A DNA stretch of 37,594 nucleotides from Actinomycetes bacterium (GCA_021850605.1 JAJZLQ010000035.1:1-37594); one strand, 5' to 3'; counted from the stretch's first letter, positions 28,664-37,545 are shown. Translations and numbers: made by a program. The notes: generated from the sequence alone by a model not told the origin.

Positions 28664-29678
28664 GCAACGGGTGGGAATCTCGGCCACGGCTTCGTACCTG
28701 CCACCGGATTGGGTGAGCGCCGCCCAGCTCGAGGATTGGAGCGGGATACCCGAAGAAGTGTTCATAAAGCGCTTCGGACTTGATGGCAAGCACGTGGCCC
28801 GAGACGGTGAGCATGTAAGCAACATGGCCGCTGAGGCGGGGCGCCGGCTGCTCGAGGAGAGTGGTACCGACCCCGCCTCGATCGACGCGGTCGTCTATTT
28901 CGGCTCGACCTGGAAGGACTACCAGGTGTGGCAGGTGGCGCCGAAGATCTCGGACGAGCTTGGGTGCACCAGAGCTTTCGCCCTCGAGCTCGACTATGTG
29001 TCCTGCGGTTCTGTGGTCGCGCTGCGCGTAGCAAAGGCGCTGGCGGCTTCGGACAAGGAGTTGGACCGCATCCTGCTGGTAGGCGCAAGCCGCGAGTCTC
29101 ATCTGATCGACTACCTGGACGCCGGATCGCGTTTTGCGTTCAACTTCGGAGATGGGGCGGTCGCCGCGCTGGTCGAACGGCGTGCCGAGGCGAGCAGCCT
29201 TCTGGCCACCTCAATGAAGACCGACGGCTCACTCAGCCATCACGTCAAGGTTCCCGCTGGGGGATCGGTCCTCCCGGCCAGCCACGAGACCGTCGACAAG
29301 GGCCAGCACATGCTACGGGTAGAGGACACCGCTGCCATGAAGCTCCGTCTCGACCGGGTATCGCTCGGTAACTTCCTGGAGGTCTGTCACGACTCGGCGC
29401 GACGCTCGGAGGTCTCTTTGGACGAGATCGACTGGGTGCTGCCGATCCACTTGAAGCAGTCGATGCACAGTGCGCTGCTGGCGGCGCTGGGTGTCGGCGA
29501 GGATCGCGCCGTCTACCTAAGGGACACGGGCCACATGAGCGGTGTCGACAATATCCTTGCCCTAGACCGGCTCTCACGCAGCGGCCGACTCGCCCAGGGC
29601 GACCTGGTCCTGATGGTGGCGGCGGGCACCGGGTACACCTGGGGTGCGACCCTGGTGCGCTGGGGAGGGGCGGCGTAA
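28653..29678 (+). CDS. Beta-ketoacyl synthase III-like thiolase-fold enzyme
   Basis: Acyl-transferring enzyme of the FabH/HMG-CoA synthase superfamily. I use the ATG at 28653 (341 residues, GGGGAG seven bases before), overlapping the TetR gene by 11 bases. Cys118 in YVSCGSVVAL is the acyl-binding nucleophile, and His266 lies in LPIHLKQS. Where FabH has HQAN and GNTSAAS, this protein has HLKQ and GHMSGVDN, so the usual third active-site Asn seems replaced by His293. The GTGYTWGATLVRW end is family-typical. Placement between a regulator and a CoA ligase in a transport cluster argues for a catabolic or specialised condensation or transfer role, not housekeeping fatty-acid initiation. The real reaction is unknown. 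Confidence 0.85.
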   Translation: MPGEQRVGISATASYLPPDWVSAAQLEDWSGIPEEVFIKRFGLDGKHVARDGEHVSNMAAEAGRRLLEESGTDPASIDAVVYFGSTWKDYQVWQVAPKISDELGCTRAFALELDYVSCGSVVALRVAKALAASDKELDRILLVGASRESHLIDYLDAGSRFAFNFGDGAVAALVERRAEASSLLATSMKTDGSLSHHVKVPAGGSVLPASHETVDKGQHMLRVEDTAAMKLRLDRVSLGNFLEVCHDSARRSEVSLDEIDWVLPIHLKQSMHSALLAALGVGEDRAVYLRDTGHMSGVDNILALDRLSRSGRLAQGDLVLMVAAGTGYTWGATLVRWGGAA

Positions 29679-29681
29679 GGG

Positions 29682-31232
29682 ATGAATGGCGTGCATTCCA
29701 TTGGCAATTGGCTCCCTCAGCGTGCCAGCCTCACGCCCACTCGGGTGGCGCTGGAGTTCGAGGGTGACCAGGTTACCTACGAAGAGCTGCTGTTGCGGAG
29801 CCGCTGGCGGGCGGCGGCGTTTGCCGCGGCCCGGCTCCAACGGGGCGACAGGGTCGCCGTGCTTGCCCAGAATTGCCCGGAGCAGGTCGAGGTTTTCTTT
29901 GCCTGCGCGATGTCCGGTCTGGTTCTCGTCCCACTCAATTGGCGGCTTCGCGCGTCGGAACTCGCCTATCAGCTATTGGATTCGGGATCCACGCTGCTCC
30001 TCTACGGCCAAAGCTATAGGGAACTCGCTCAAAGCGCAGCGGCGGAGTCCGGACGCGAGCTGCTGGCTGTGCCACTGGTTCCGGCACCTGCGCCCGTACC
30101 GGCCACCGACTGGGTTGTCCCCTGGGTCAAAGACGAAGATCCACTCCTCATCATCTACACCTCTGGAACGACCGGACGCCCCAAGGGGGCGGTTCTCAGC
30201 CATGCCAATACCTTTTGGACGAATCTCAGCCTCGACCTGACCGCCAACGTGGATTCCTCCGACATCGTTCTCCAGATACTTCCGCAGAGTCACGTGGGGG
30301 GCTGGAACGTTCAACCGCTCCTGGCCTGGTGGAAGGGCGCCAAAGTGGTACTCGAGCCGGGTTTTGACGCCGGGAGGGTGCTCCGGCTCGTGGAGGAGAA
30401 GCGGATAACCACCATGATGGGCGTGCCCACCAACTATCTACTCATGGCTGCGCACGAAGACTTCGCTATCACCGACCTTTCCAGCCTGCGTCAGCTCGTG
30501 GTGGGTGGCGCGCCGATGCCGGTAGCGCTGCTGGATCAGTGGATGGCAAGGGGGGTGACCGTTTTGCAGGGGTACGGCCTGAGCGAGGCGGCACCCAACG
30601 TGCTTTGCGTCCCCAGCGAGTACGCCAAGGCGAAGCTCGGATCTGCGGGCAGGCCCTACATGCACGTGGAGGTGGCACTCCGCAGGCTTGGTGGCCAGGA
30701 TGCCGATTCGGGTGCCGGAGCCCTGGACCTCGTCACGGGTGCCGGTTCGGGTGAGCTGGTCGTGCGAGGCCCAAACGTATTCGCAGGGTATTGGGGCAAC
30801 CGGGAGGCGACGGCCCAAGCACTTCGGGACGGATGGCTCCTGACCGGAGATGTGGCCGAGCGCGACGAAGACGGCTTTTACTGGATACGCGGGCGCATAA
30901 AGGAGATGTACATCTCCGGCGGCGAGAACGTCTATCCCGCCGAAGTGGCTGAAGTCATCTCCGGCCATCCCTCGGTATTGCAGGCGGCCGTTGTGGGCGT
31001 GCCGCATCCGCGCTGGGGCGAGACCGGATACGCCTTCGTCGTGGTGAAAGATCGATCCCCGCTCACGGCCGAAGAACTAGACGCGTACTGCCGTTCCCGC
31101 CTGGCCACGTTCAAAGTGCCCGGGCACTACAGCTTCGTTTCCGAGTTGCCTTATCTAAGCAGCGGCAAGTTGGACATGCGCGGGCTTGGGGGGACGGCCC
31201 GGGAAGAGGTCCGCCGGCATGGGACGCCCTAG
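29682..31232 (+). CDS. Acyl-CoA ligase (AMP-binding family)
   Basis: Activates a carboxylic acid to its CoA thioester through an acyl-AMP. The 516-residue protein has the phosphate loop [15 protein letters not shown] (about 158-172), [19 protein letters not shown], the [16 protein letters not shown] hinge region, [18 protein letters not shown], and the C-terminal catalytic lysine in [11 protein letters not shown]. It is closest in style to medium or long-chain/aromatic acid ligases. Sequence alone does not give the acid. It starts three bases after the synthase-like gene and is the last gene of the cluster. Its TAG stop shares a CTAG palindrome with the arsB stop on the other strand. Confidence 0.93.
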   Translation: MNGVHSIGNWLPQRASLTPTRVALEFEGDQVTYEELLLRSRWRAAAFAAARLQRGDRVAVLAQNCPEQVEVFFACAMSGLVLVPLNWRLRASELAYQLLDSGSTLLLYGQSYRELAQSAAAESGRELLAVPLVPAPAPVPATDWVVPWVKDEDPLLIIYTSGTTGRPKGAVLSHANTFWTNLSLDLTANVDSSDIVLQILPQSHVGGWNVQPLLAWWKGAKVVLEPGFDAGRVLRLVEEKRITTMMGVPTNYLLMAAHEDFAITDLSSLRQLVVGGAPMPVALLDQWMARGVTVLQGYGLSEAAPNVLCVPSEYAKAKLGSAGRPYMHVEVALRRLGGQDADSGAGALDLVTGAGSGELVVRGPNVFAGYWGNREATAQALRDGWLLTGDVAERDEDGFYWIRGRIKEMYISGGENVYPAEVAEVISGHPSVLQAAVVGVPHPRWGETGYAFVVVKDRSPLTAEELDAYCRSRLATFKVPGHYSFVSELPYLSSGKLDMRGLGGTAREEVRRHGTP

Positions 31233-32554
31233 ATGCTGACTGCCAGAGTCAGTGCCAGGAGCGTGACAAGCAGAACAGGGAGAGTCAGCACGATGCCATT
31301 CTTGAAATAGGTCCCCCAACCGATCTTCACCCCCTTGCGCGCCAGCACGTGGAGCCAGAGAAGGGTGGCCAGCGACCCGACCGGGGTGATCTTAGGGCCG
31401 AGGTCGGCCCCTATCACGTTCGCGTAGGCGCTGACGAGGGCTTGATGAGCTCCTGAAGCGGCTGCGTGGATCGAAAGCGCACCGATGAGAACCGTGGGCA
31501 TGTTGTTCATCATGGCTGAAAGCACCGCCACGACGAACCCGACGCCAAGCGCGTTCGCGGCGGTGCCGTGCGCAGCCAGAGAGCGGATCAGGTCGGTTAG
31601 ATAGATTGTCAGCCCCTCATTGCGCAGTCCGAACACCACCAGGTACATGCCGAGCGAGAAGACAACGATCTGCCAAGGAGCCTCGCGTACGATTTGCAAG
31701 GCGTTGATGTCCGCCTCCCCGGCAGTGACGTACCTTTCCCTCCTCCCCGGCAGGTGATGCCGTCCCGCCACCGCCAACAGCACCACCGCCCCGGCCCCCG
31801 CGATGGCCGAGACGGGAACTCCGAGCGGGTCCGCCACGAAATAGCCGACCAGCAGGACGGCCAGCACTACCCAGCCCGCGCGGAAGGTGGGGTGGTCGAC
31901 GATGGCGCTGGCGGGCTTGGGGAGCATGTCTGCGCTGTAGTTCTTGGGGAGCCTCCGCCGGAACAGGAGAAAGAGTACGCCTGTGCTCGCCGCGACCGAA
32001 ACAACGTCCACCGGAACCATGACGGCCGCATAGTTAATGAAGCCAATGCGGAAGTAGTCGGCAGAGACGATGTTCACCAGGTTCGAGATCACGAAGGGCA
32101 GGCTCCCCGTGTCGGCGATGAAGCCACTGGCGATGACGAAGGCGAAGCTGGAAGTGGCCGAGAATCCGAGTGCTAGAAGCATCTCCAGAACAATCGGGGT
32201 GAGTATGAGCGCCGCGCCGTCATTGGCAAAGATTGCGGATATCGCCGCTCCGAGCAGGATGATCATCACGAAGAGGCGCCTGGCGTTCCCATTGCCCCAC
32301 TCGCCCACATGCAGCGCCGCGAACTTGAAGAAGCCGGCGGCATTCAGGACCAAGGAGATGATTATGAGGGCGACGAAGGTCAGGGTCGCGTTCCAGACGA
32401 TGTGCCAGACTTCGGGGATGTCCGACGGTTTGACCACGCCGGTGGCCAGCGCCACCAACGCCCCTGCAGTGGCGCTGTAGCCAATGCCCAGGCCTCGTGG
32501 CTGCCAAATGATCAGCGTGAGTGTCGCGATGAAGATGATTACAGCTATTGCCAT
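31229..32554 (-). CDS. arsB: Arsenite efflux permease ArsB
   Basis: Inner-membrane arsenite/antimonite exporter. I start at ATG 32554 because the product (441 residues) then matches the family start ([22 protein letters not shown]). ATG 32578 or an upstream start would add residues overlapping arsR. About 11-12 hydrophobic helices are visible. ArsB hallmarks are [68 protein letters not shown] and [26 protein letters not shown]. No ArsA ATPase gene is adjacent, so transport is probably driven by membrane potential alone. It follows arsR by four bases. Confidence 0.95.
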   Translation of the reverse strand: MAIAVIIFIATLTLIIWQPRGLGIGYSATAGALVALATGVVKPSDIPEVWHIVWNATLTFVALIIISLVLNAAGFFKFAALHVGEWGNGNARRLFVMIILLGAAISAIFANDGAALILTPIVLEMLLALGFSATSSFAFVIASGFIADTGSLPFVISNLVNIVSADYFRIGFINYAAVMVPVDVVSVAASTGVLFLLFRRRLPKNYSADMLPKPASAIVDHPTFRAGWVVLAVLLVGYFVADPLGVPVSAIAGAGAVVLLAVAGRHHLPGRRERYVTAGEADINALQIVREAPWQIVVFSLGMYLVVFGLRNEGLTIYLTDLIRSLAAHGTAANALGVGFVVAVLSAMMNNMPTVLIGALSIHAAASGAHQALVSAYANVIGADLGPKITPVGSLATLLWLHVLARKGVKIGWGTYFKNGIVLTLPVLLVTLLALTLAVSI

Positions 32555-32558
32555 GCGC

Positions 32559-32942
32559 TCAGGCGTGCCCTCCGGCATGCTTTTGCGCCGATGCCGCAGG
32601 AGACACCGCCAAATCCACGGCACCCAACGCCGCGACGCCGCGCTCGCTGAGCGAATACCAGATCCATCTTCCTCGGCGCTCGGACGAGACCAGGCCGGCC
32701 TCGAGGAGTACCTTCAAGTGGTGGCTGACGGTCGGCTGTGACCGATTGACTGGCTCAGTGAAGGCACATGCGCAGATGGCGCCACCCTCCGCGCGGCGGA
32801 TCAGGTCCAGCATCTGTAGCCTCACCGGGTCAGCCAAAGCTCCGATCGACGCGGCAATTGCCGATGCGACATCGAAGTCCATCGGCTCCAGCTTTACCGT
32901 GGCACAGACAGGTGCAGCAGTTTCAAGACGGGAGTTCAGCAC
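32559..32942 (-). CDS. arsR: Arsenic-responsive repressor ArsR (ArsR/SmtB family)
   Basis: Winged-helix repressor released by As(III). It is 127 residues from GTG at 32942; ATG 32882 is an alternative but would remove an N-terminal cysteine (PVCATV) likely used as ligand. The fold starts [16 protein letters not shown]. Two cysteines occur as CAC just before the recognition helix ([15 protein letters not shown]). [18 protein letters not shown] is the HTH, followed by the wing [10 protein letters not shown]. The cysteine at the N-terminus plus CAC on the domain fits the actinobacterial ArsR subtype. It is transcribed with arsB and divergent from arsC. Confidence 0.94.
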   Translation of the reverse strand: MLNSRLETAAPVCATVKLEPMDFDVASAIAASIGALADPVRLQMLDLIRRAEGGAICACAFTEPVNRSQPTVSHHLKVLLEAGLVSSERRGRWIWYSLSERGVAALGAVDLAVSPAASAQKHAGGHA

Positions 32943-33020
32943 AAGGCGATTCTATGGGCGGTGGCCGTCATGGTGACGGGATATATTGACATTCGTGGAT
33001 ATGAAGTTTCCGGAGGAGTA
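32943..33020. promoter_or_regulatory. Divergent ars control region
   Basis: The 78 bases between arsR and arsC must hold both promoters and the ArsR operator. The A/T-rich core GGGATATATTGACATTCG (near 32979-32995) contains overlapping TATAT and TTGACA elements readable on either strand. A second ATAT occurs at 32999-33002. The symmetry is imperfect, so the exact operator cannot be drawn. GGAGGAG at 33012-33018 is the arsC ribosome site. Confidence 0.55.
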
Positions 33021-33422
33021 GTGCCACCCAGACCCACCGTCCTATTCGTGTGCGTTCACAACGCGGGCAGGAGCCAGATGGCGGCCGGCTTCATGAGGTC
33101 CCTGAGCGAGGGCCGTGTAGAGGTGCTCTCGGCGGGCAGCTTGCCGGCCACTTCGCTCAACCCGGTGGCGGTGGAGGCGATGGCCGAAGTCGGCATCGAT
33201 ATTGCCGCCGAGTCGCCCAAGCTGCTGGCGGATGCGGCGGTCCGGGCGTCTGATGTGGTGATCACCATGGGCTGCGGCGATACATGCCCCTTCTATCCCG
33301 GCAAGCGGTACCTGGACTGGCAGCTGCGAGACCCTGCCGGCCTCCCTTTGGAGGATGTGCGGACGATCCGCGATCAGATCCGAACCATGGTCGAGCAGTT
33401 ACTGGCCGAACTCTTGCACTGA
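33021..33422 (+). CDS. arsC: Arsenate reductase ArsC, low-molecular-weight phosphatase type
   Basis: Reduces arsenate to arsenite for export by ArsB. From GTG 33021 it is 133 residues. The catalytic loop CVHNAGRS (Cys11 to Ser18) is the CX5R phosphatase motif. Two further cysteines, Cys85 and Cys89 (MGCGDTCPFYPGK), are placed like the shuttle pair of thioredoxin-linked ArsC enzymes. YLDWQLRDPAGLPLEDVR is typical of the actinobacterial branch, which may instead use mycothiol/mycoredoxin. The reducing partner is not decidable from sequence. The stop is 11 bases from the converging dehydrogenase gene. Confidence 0.93.
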   Translation: MPPRPTVLFVCVHNAGRSQMAAGFMRSLSEGRVEVLSAGSLPATSLNPVAVEAMAEVGIDIAAESPKLLADAAVRASDVVITMGCGDTCPFYPGKRYLDWQLRDPAGLPLEDVRTIRDQIRTMVEQLLAELLH

Positions 33423-33433
33423 GGGCGGTCGCC

Positions 33434-35836
33434 TCAAAATTCCAGAAGCTCGATTACCGCGCGCCGGATTTTCTCGGGGGTGACGATGACCTCTTCTTCG
33501 AGTGATGCTGCAAACGGGGCAACGGGCACGGTTGGCGCAGCAACCCGCAGGACCGGTGCGTCGAGGTAGAAGAACGCCTCCTCGCTGATCTTGGCCGCAA
33601 CCTCGGCACCAACTCCGAAGGCCTCGTTGTCTTCGTGAACAACCAGCACCTTCGAACAGCGCTTGGCCGAATCCACGATGGTTGCAATATCCAACGGCGC
33701 AATGGTCCGTAGGTCGATGACTTCGATGCTCGCGCGGTCTGACAGCTCTTCGGCTATCGCGGCGGCATAGTGGCGCATAAGACCGTAGGTAATGATCGAC
33801 AGGTCCTTGCCGGGCCTTACTATTGACGCCCTGCCGATGGGGACCTCTGGAAGATGCTCGGGGAGGTTACCCTTGACAAGCCGGTATGCCTTCTTGTGCT
33901 CGAGGAATAGGACGGGGTCGGGGTCGAGGAGAGCCGATCTCAGCAGGCCGGCCGCGTCTTCGGGAGTTGAAGGCGCAACGACCTTGAGGCCGGGTATGTG
34001 GGCGTAGGTCGCCTCTATCGACTGGGAGTGATAGAGAGCCCCATGGACGCCGGCGCCGTAAGGGGTACGAATAACCAGAGGGCAGGAGTATGCACCCTTT
34101 GACCGGTAGTGAATCCGCGCCGCCTCAGAGACGATCTGGTCGAAAGCGGAATGGATGAAGTCCGCGAACTGAATTTCTACTATGGGCAGCTTGCCCGCGA
34201 AAGCGAGGCCTATGCCGATGCCGACGATGCTCGACTCGGCGAGCGGGGTGTCCATGACCCGTTCGCCGCCGAACTTTTCAACCAGTCCCTCGGTCACCTT
34301 GAATACGCCTCCGCGCTTCCCGACGTCCTCGCCCAGAATCAAGGCTTGAGGGAACTCTTCCAGGAGCGAACCCAGTGTTGTTCGGATGGCTTCTATCAGG
34401 GTGACCTCATGTCCCTGCTGCCCTACGGAATTCTCGAATTGCGCCGGCTCGGGGAAGGTGATCGGCCTGGAGTAAACGCCCTCAAGGGCTGTTGCCGGGT
34501 CAGGAGCGGCCTCGGCAAGGGCCCATTCGGCCTCGACTTCGACGGCGGACTTCAGCTCGCTCCAGATCTGCAAGTCCTCTTCTTCGGTCAGGAGCCCTGT
34601 CTCCCGCAGGTATTTACCGTAGGTCACCAGAGGATCCCTGAGTTTGGCGGCTTCGACTTCCTCCGCAGAACGATATGTACGGTCGTCGTCATCGGAGGTA
34701 TGTGCCATGAAACGGTAAGTCTTGGCTTCTATGAGGGTCGGGCCCATGCCGCTTGCCGCACGTTCGCGCGCTTCCTTGACGGCTTCGTATACGGCCAACG
34801 GGTCGTTGCCATCCACGATCGTCGAATACATTCCGTATCCCGATGCCCGGAAGCCGACATCGCTGACCGCGCTTTCAAGCTCGAGGGGAACGGAGATGGC
34901 GTACCCATTGTTTTCGCAGATGAAGACCACCGGAAGGTGGTGGATGCTCGCGAAGTTCATTGATTCGTGAAAGTCGCCTTTGGATGCGGCCCCGTCCCCG
35001 AAGGTAACGAATACCACTTCGTCCTGTTCGCGGCGCTGGACACCGAGTGCGATTCCCACTGCGTGGGGAAGCTGGGTGGCTATTGGAGAGGAGCCGGTGA
35101 CGATGCGGAGTTCAGGCACGCTCCAGTGGTTAGGCATCTGACGACCGCCCGACATGCGGTCGTTACCTTTGGCCAGGTGCGCCAAGAGTATCTCGTTTTC
35201 GGAGGTTCCCAGGCCAAGGACCAGTCCTAAGTCTCGATAGTACGGCAGGACCCAGTCGCTTCCAGGGTGCACCGCAGCGGCTATCCCGAGGTGGGTCGCC
35301 TCGTGTCCCTGGGACGAGATCGCGAATGGCGTCTTGCCAGAGCGGTTGAGGTTCCACATTTTCTGGTCGAGCAACCTTGCCTCGACCATCTTGCGGTATA
35401 TCCACAAGGCGTCGATGTCTTCCAAGCCCAACTTCGCGTGACGTGATAGCGGGAGCTCTCCTACTGGTTCAGTTTCACTAAACATTTCTTCCTCCGGCGT
35501 CGATTTTGGAGCCCTTTCCCACGAACTCTCATCGACAAATCCAGTCGTTGCTGAAGATTCCTGGGGATTCTCGGCCACCGGCTCGGCTTCGGCCACCGGC
35601 TCGGCTTCGGCCACCGGCTCGGCTTCGGCCACCGGCTCGGCTTCGGCCACCGGCTCGGCTTCGGCCACCGGCTCGGCTTCGGCCACCGGCTCGGCTTCGG
35701 CCACCGGCACCATGGTCAAATCTGAGGCCGTATGGGGTCGGTCGGTGGGCGAGGTCGGCACCTCGCCGACTGCTGTTTGGGTTTCGCGGGCGGGCTCCTC
35801 CTTCTTCGCACGCTTTCCCCAGCCGAAGATCCCCAT
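33434..35836 (-). CDS. Fused alpha-beta E1 of a 2-oxoacid dehydrogenase, branched-chain type
   Basis: Thiamine-diphosphate decarboxylase that feeds acyl groups to a lipoyl E2. From ATG 35836 (AAAGGCGGG upstream) it is 800 residues in one chain. Order: MGIFGWGKRAKK basic start; seven EAEPVA repeats (about 44-86); an acidic linker; E1-alpha (about 115-450) with SSQGHEATHLG, SGGRQMPNHW, GDGAASKGDFHESMNF and CENNGYAISVP; E1-beta (about 475-800) with LGEDVGKRGGVFKVTEGL, DTPLAES and the His region HSQSIEATYAHIPGLKV. Motifs lean to branched-chain 2-oxoacid over pyruvate E1. These subunits are usually two genes. No E2 or E3 gene is in the window, so the partner is encoded elsewhere. Confidence 0.92.
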   Translation of the reverse strand: MGIFGWGKRAKKEEPARETQTAVGEVPTSPTDRPHTASDLTMVPVAEAEPVAEAEPVAEAEPVAEAEPVAEAEPVAEAEPVAEAEPVAENPQESSATTGFVDESSWERAPKSTPEEEMFSETEPVGELPLSRHAKLGLEDIDALWIYRKMVEARLLDQKMWNLNRSGKTPFAISSQGHEATHLGIAAAVHPGSDWVLPYYRDLGLVLGLGTSENEILLAHLAKGNDRMSGGRQMPNHWSVPELRIVTGSSPIATQLPHAVGIALGVQRREQDEVVFVTFGDGAASKGDFHESMNFASIHHLPVVFICENNGYAISVPLELESAVSDVGFRASGYGMYSTIVDGNDPLAVYEAVKEARERAASGMGPTLIEAKTYRFMAHTSDDDDRTYRSAEEVEAAKLRDPLVTYGKYLRETGLLTEEEDLQIWSELKSAVEVEAEWALAEAAPDPATALEGVYSRPITFPEPAQFENSVGQQGHEVTLIEAIRTTLGSLLEEFPQALILGEDVGKRGGVFKVTEGLVEKFGGERVMDTPLAESSIVGIGIGLAFAGKLPIVEIQFADFIHSAFDQIVSEAARIHYRSKGAYSCPLVIRTPYGAGVHGALYHSQSIEATYAHIPGLKVVAPSTPEDAAGLLRSALLDPDPVLFLEHKKAYRLVKGNLPEHLPEVPIGRASIVRPGKDLSIITYGLMRHYAAAIAEELSDRASIEVIDLRTIAPLDIATIVDSAKRCSKVLVVHEDNEAFGVGAEVAAKISEEAFFYLDAPVLRVAAPTVPVAPFAASLEEEVIVTPEKIRRAVIELLEF
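35581..35706 (-). repeat. Seven perfect 18-bp tandem repeats inside the E1 fusion gene
   Basis: The unit GCTCGGCTTCGGCCACCG (plus strand) is repeated seven times with no mismatch, and a partial unit precedes it on the left. In the protein it encodes EAEPVA seven times. The unit length is a multiple of three, so copy changes keep the frame. Perfect identity at silent positions points to recent slippage or unequal crossing-over. Confidence 0.97.
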
Positions 35837-35963
35837 CGTTCCCGCCTTTGTCGATTGAGTTTGGAGCCCTGGGCGCCCACCCCGGACGCCCAAGCCTATC
35901 CCTAGTTCTAGTTCCCTTCTATGGTCTGAACAATCCGGCCCCCGTGCGCGTCTACCTGCACAG
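35837..35963. promoter_or_regulatory. Divergent intergenic region, E1 fusion and malic enzyme
   Basis: These 127 bases must contain promoters for both genes. They hold CCTGGGCGCCCACCCCGGACGCCC, locally repetitive in GGGCG/CGCCC, and a more A/T-rich part around 35898-35930. I see no convincing -10/-35 pair and cannot name a regulator. Confidence 0.35.
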
Positions 35964-37424
35964 ATGTCGAAAATGAGTTTTCACAAGCTATCGGCTATGT
36001 TTGGAAGTATGGCTACTCCGAATGTCTCTCACTCCGTGGTTATACGTGCCGAGCTGAATCACCGCCCAGGTGTTCTGGGTCGCCTGACGACCGCCATCGG
36101 CGACGCAGGGGGAAACATTCTCGGGCTGGACCTCATCGAGGTAACGGGGGAGACGATCGTACGCGACATTACGGTCTTGGCGGTGGACGAGTCCCACGTC
36201 GACCAAATCCGCACAGTCGCTGAGGAAGTTCCGGGCGTCCACATCAAGAGCGTCTTGGACCGAACCTTCCGGCTCCACCTCCATGGCAAGATCGAAGTCT
36301 GCGGAAAGACGCCCATCCAGAACCGCGACGATCTTTCGATGGCCTACACACCGGGCGTAGCCCGCGTCTGTCTTGAGATTGCCAAGAAGCCCGTAGAGGT
36401 GCACAACTACACCATCAAGGCAAATTCGGTCGCCGTAGTCACGGATGGTACCGCCGTCCTTGGGCTCGGAAATATCGGCCCTTACGCGGCACTACCCGTC
36501 ATGGAGGGGAAAGCTCAGCTCTTCAAGCAGTTCGCCGGCGTGGATGCCTTTCCCGTCTGCCTCAATGTGCAAAACACGGAGCAGCTGATTCAGGCGGTGG
36601 AAGCTCTGGAGCCAGCCTTTGGCGGCATCAATCTCGAGGACATCGCCGCGCCGCGGTGTTTCGAGGTGGAGGAGGAACTCAAGCGGCGCCTTGATATCCC
36701 GGTCTTCCACGACGATCAGCACGGGACGGCGGTCGTAACCCTCGCCGCCCTTCGGAACGCCATGACGGTCATCGACAAAAAGCTGACCGAGCTGACCGTC
36801 GTGATTGCTGGTGCTGGAGCCGCCGGAGTTGCCATTACCAAAATCCTTGCCAATGCGGGTGTGCCGAATATCGTGGTCACGGACCGGCAGGGAGCGATTT
36901 ACGATGGTCGTCCTGGCTTGTCGGGTATGAAGGAGTGGGTTGCGGGTAACACAAACCCCGGTAGGCGCCACGGCTCACTGTCTGATGTTCTGGTGGGAGC
37001 CGACGTGTTTGTAGGTGTTTCCGGTCCGGGGCTGCTGACTCGTGACGATGTCGCCCGAATGGGCAGCAGGCCCATCGTTTTTGCGCTGGCGAACCCTGAG
37101 CCTGAGATCCTCCCCGACGAGATCGAGGACCTGGCGGCAGTTGTGGCAACCGGGCGCAGCGACTATCCGAACCAGATCAACAACGTGTTGTGCTTCCCCG
37201 GGATCTTCCGCGGTGCCCTCGACGCAAGCGCTATGGCGATTACGGAGTCGATGAAGTTGGCGGCAGCAAACGCGATCGCTTCCGCGGTCGCGCCCAACGA
37301 GCTCTCGCCGCACTATATAATCCCGTCGCTCTTTAACAAGAACGTGGCTTCTATGGTTGCGCAGGCCGTTGCGGATGCGGCACGTGCCGAAGGAGTCGTG
37401 CGCCAGGATCCGCGCATCGTCTGA
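35964..37424 (+). CDS. Malic enzyme with N-terminal ACT domain
   Basis: Oxidative decarboxylation of malate to pyruvate with NAD(P). It is 486 residues from ATG 35964; in-frame ATGs at 35973, 35997 and 36009 are alternatives, none with a good ribosome site. An ACT domain (about 20-95, [23 protein letters not shown]) may bind an amino acid or related effector. The malic domain follows, with [14 protein letters not shown], the catalytic-lysine region, [34 protein letters not shown] and [10 protein letters not shown]. The NAD-binding half has [12 protein letters not shown] and [10 protein letters not shown]. It is at the short bacterial size without a phosphotransacetylase tail. A strong hairpin terminates it. 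Confidence 0.94.
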   Translation: MSKMSFHKLSAMFGSMATPNVSHSVVIRAELNHRPGVLGRLTTAIGDAGGNILGLDLIEVTGETIVRDITVLAVDESHVDQIRTVAEEVPGVHIKSVLDRTFRLHLHGKIEVCGKTPIQNRDDLSMAYTPGVARVCLEIAKKPVEVHNYTIKANSVAVVTDGTAVLGLGNIGPYAALPVMEGKAQLFKQFAGVDAFPVCLNVQNTEQLIQAVEALEPAFGGINLEDIAAPRCFEVEEELKRRLDIPVFHDDQHGTAVVTLAALRNAMTVIDKKLTELTVVIAGAGAAGVAITKILANAGVPNIVVTDRQGAIYDGRPGLSGMKEWVAGNTNPGRRHGSLSDVLVGADVFVGVSGPGLLTRDDVARMGSRPIVFALANPEPEILPDEIEDLAAVVATGRSDYPNQINNVLCFPGIFRGALDASAMAITESMKLAAANAIASAVAPNELSPHYIIPSLFNKNVASMVAQAVADAARAEGVVRQDPRIV

Positions 37425-37431
37425 GAATGCG

Positions 37432-37461
37432 AAGAGCCCGTAGTCTGCTACGGGCTCTTTT
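37432..37461 (+). terminator. Rho-independent terminator after the malic enzyme gene
   Basis: AAGAGCCCGTAG, loop TCTG, CTACGGGCTCTT form a perfect 12-bp stem, followed by a short T-run (TTTT, 37458-37461). It lies eight bases beyond the stop. The opposite strand lacks a proper T-run, so it mainly serves the plus-strand transcript. Confidence 0.9.
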
Positions 37462-37469
37462 GTATTTAA

Positions 37470-37545
37470 TGGTGGTCGGGACCGGTTTCGATCCGGTGAC
37501 CCCACGCTTTTCAGGCGTGTGCTCTACCAACTGAGCTACCCGACC
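37470..37545 (-). tRNA. tRNA-Phe (GAA)
   Basis: Read on minus: acceptor GGTCGGG pairs fully with CCCGACC. The D arm is GCTC-AGTTGGTA-GAGC. The anticodon stem is CACGC/GCGTG with loop CTGAAAA, giving anticodon GAA (plus positions 37510-37512). The variable loop is GGGTC and the T arm ACCGG-ATCGAAA-CCGGT. The discriminator A and an encoded CCA complete 76 bases. A54 in place of T54 is seen in many actinobacterial tRNAs. Confidence 0.97.

Noticed and set aside
35581-35706. Possible CRISPR-like array
   Set aside because: The 18-bp units are directly adjacent with no spacers and are in-frame coding repeats.
35506-35976. Plus-strand frame with PPARLR repeats
   Set aside because: It is the reverse reading of the tandem repeat inside the E1 fusion gene; the minus frame has clear enzyme domains.
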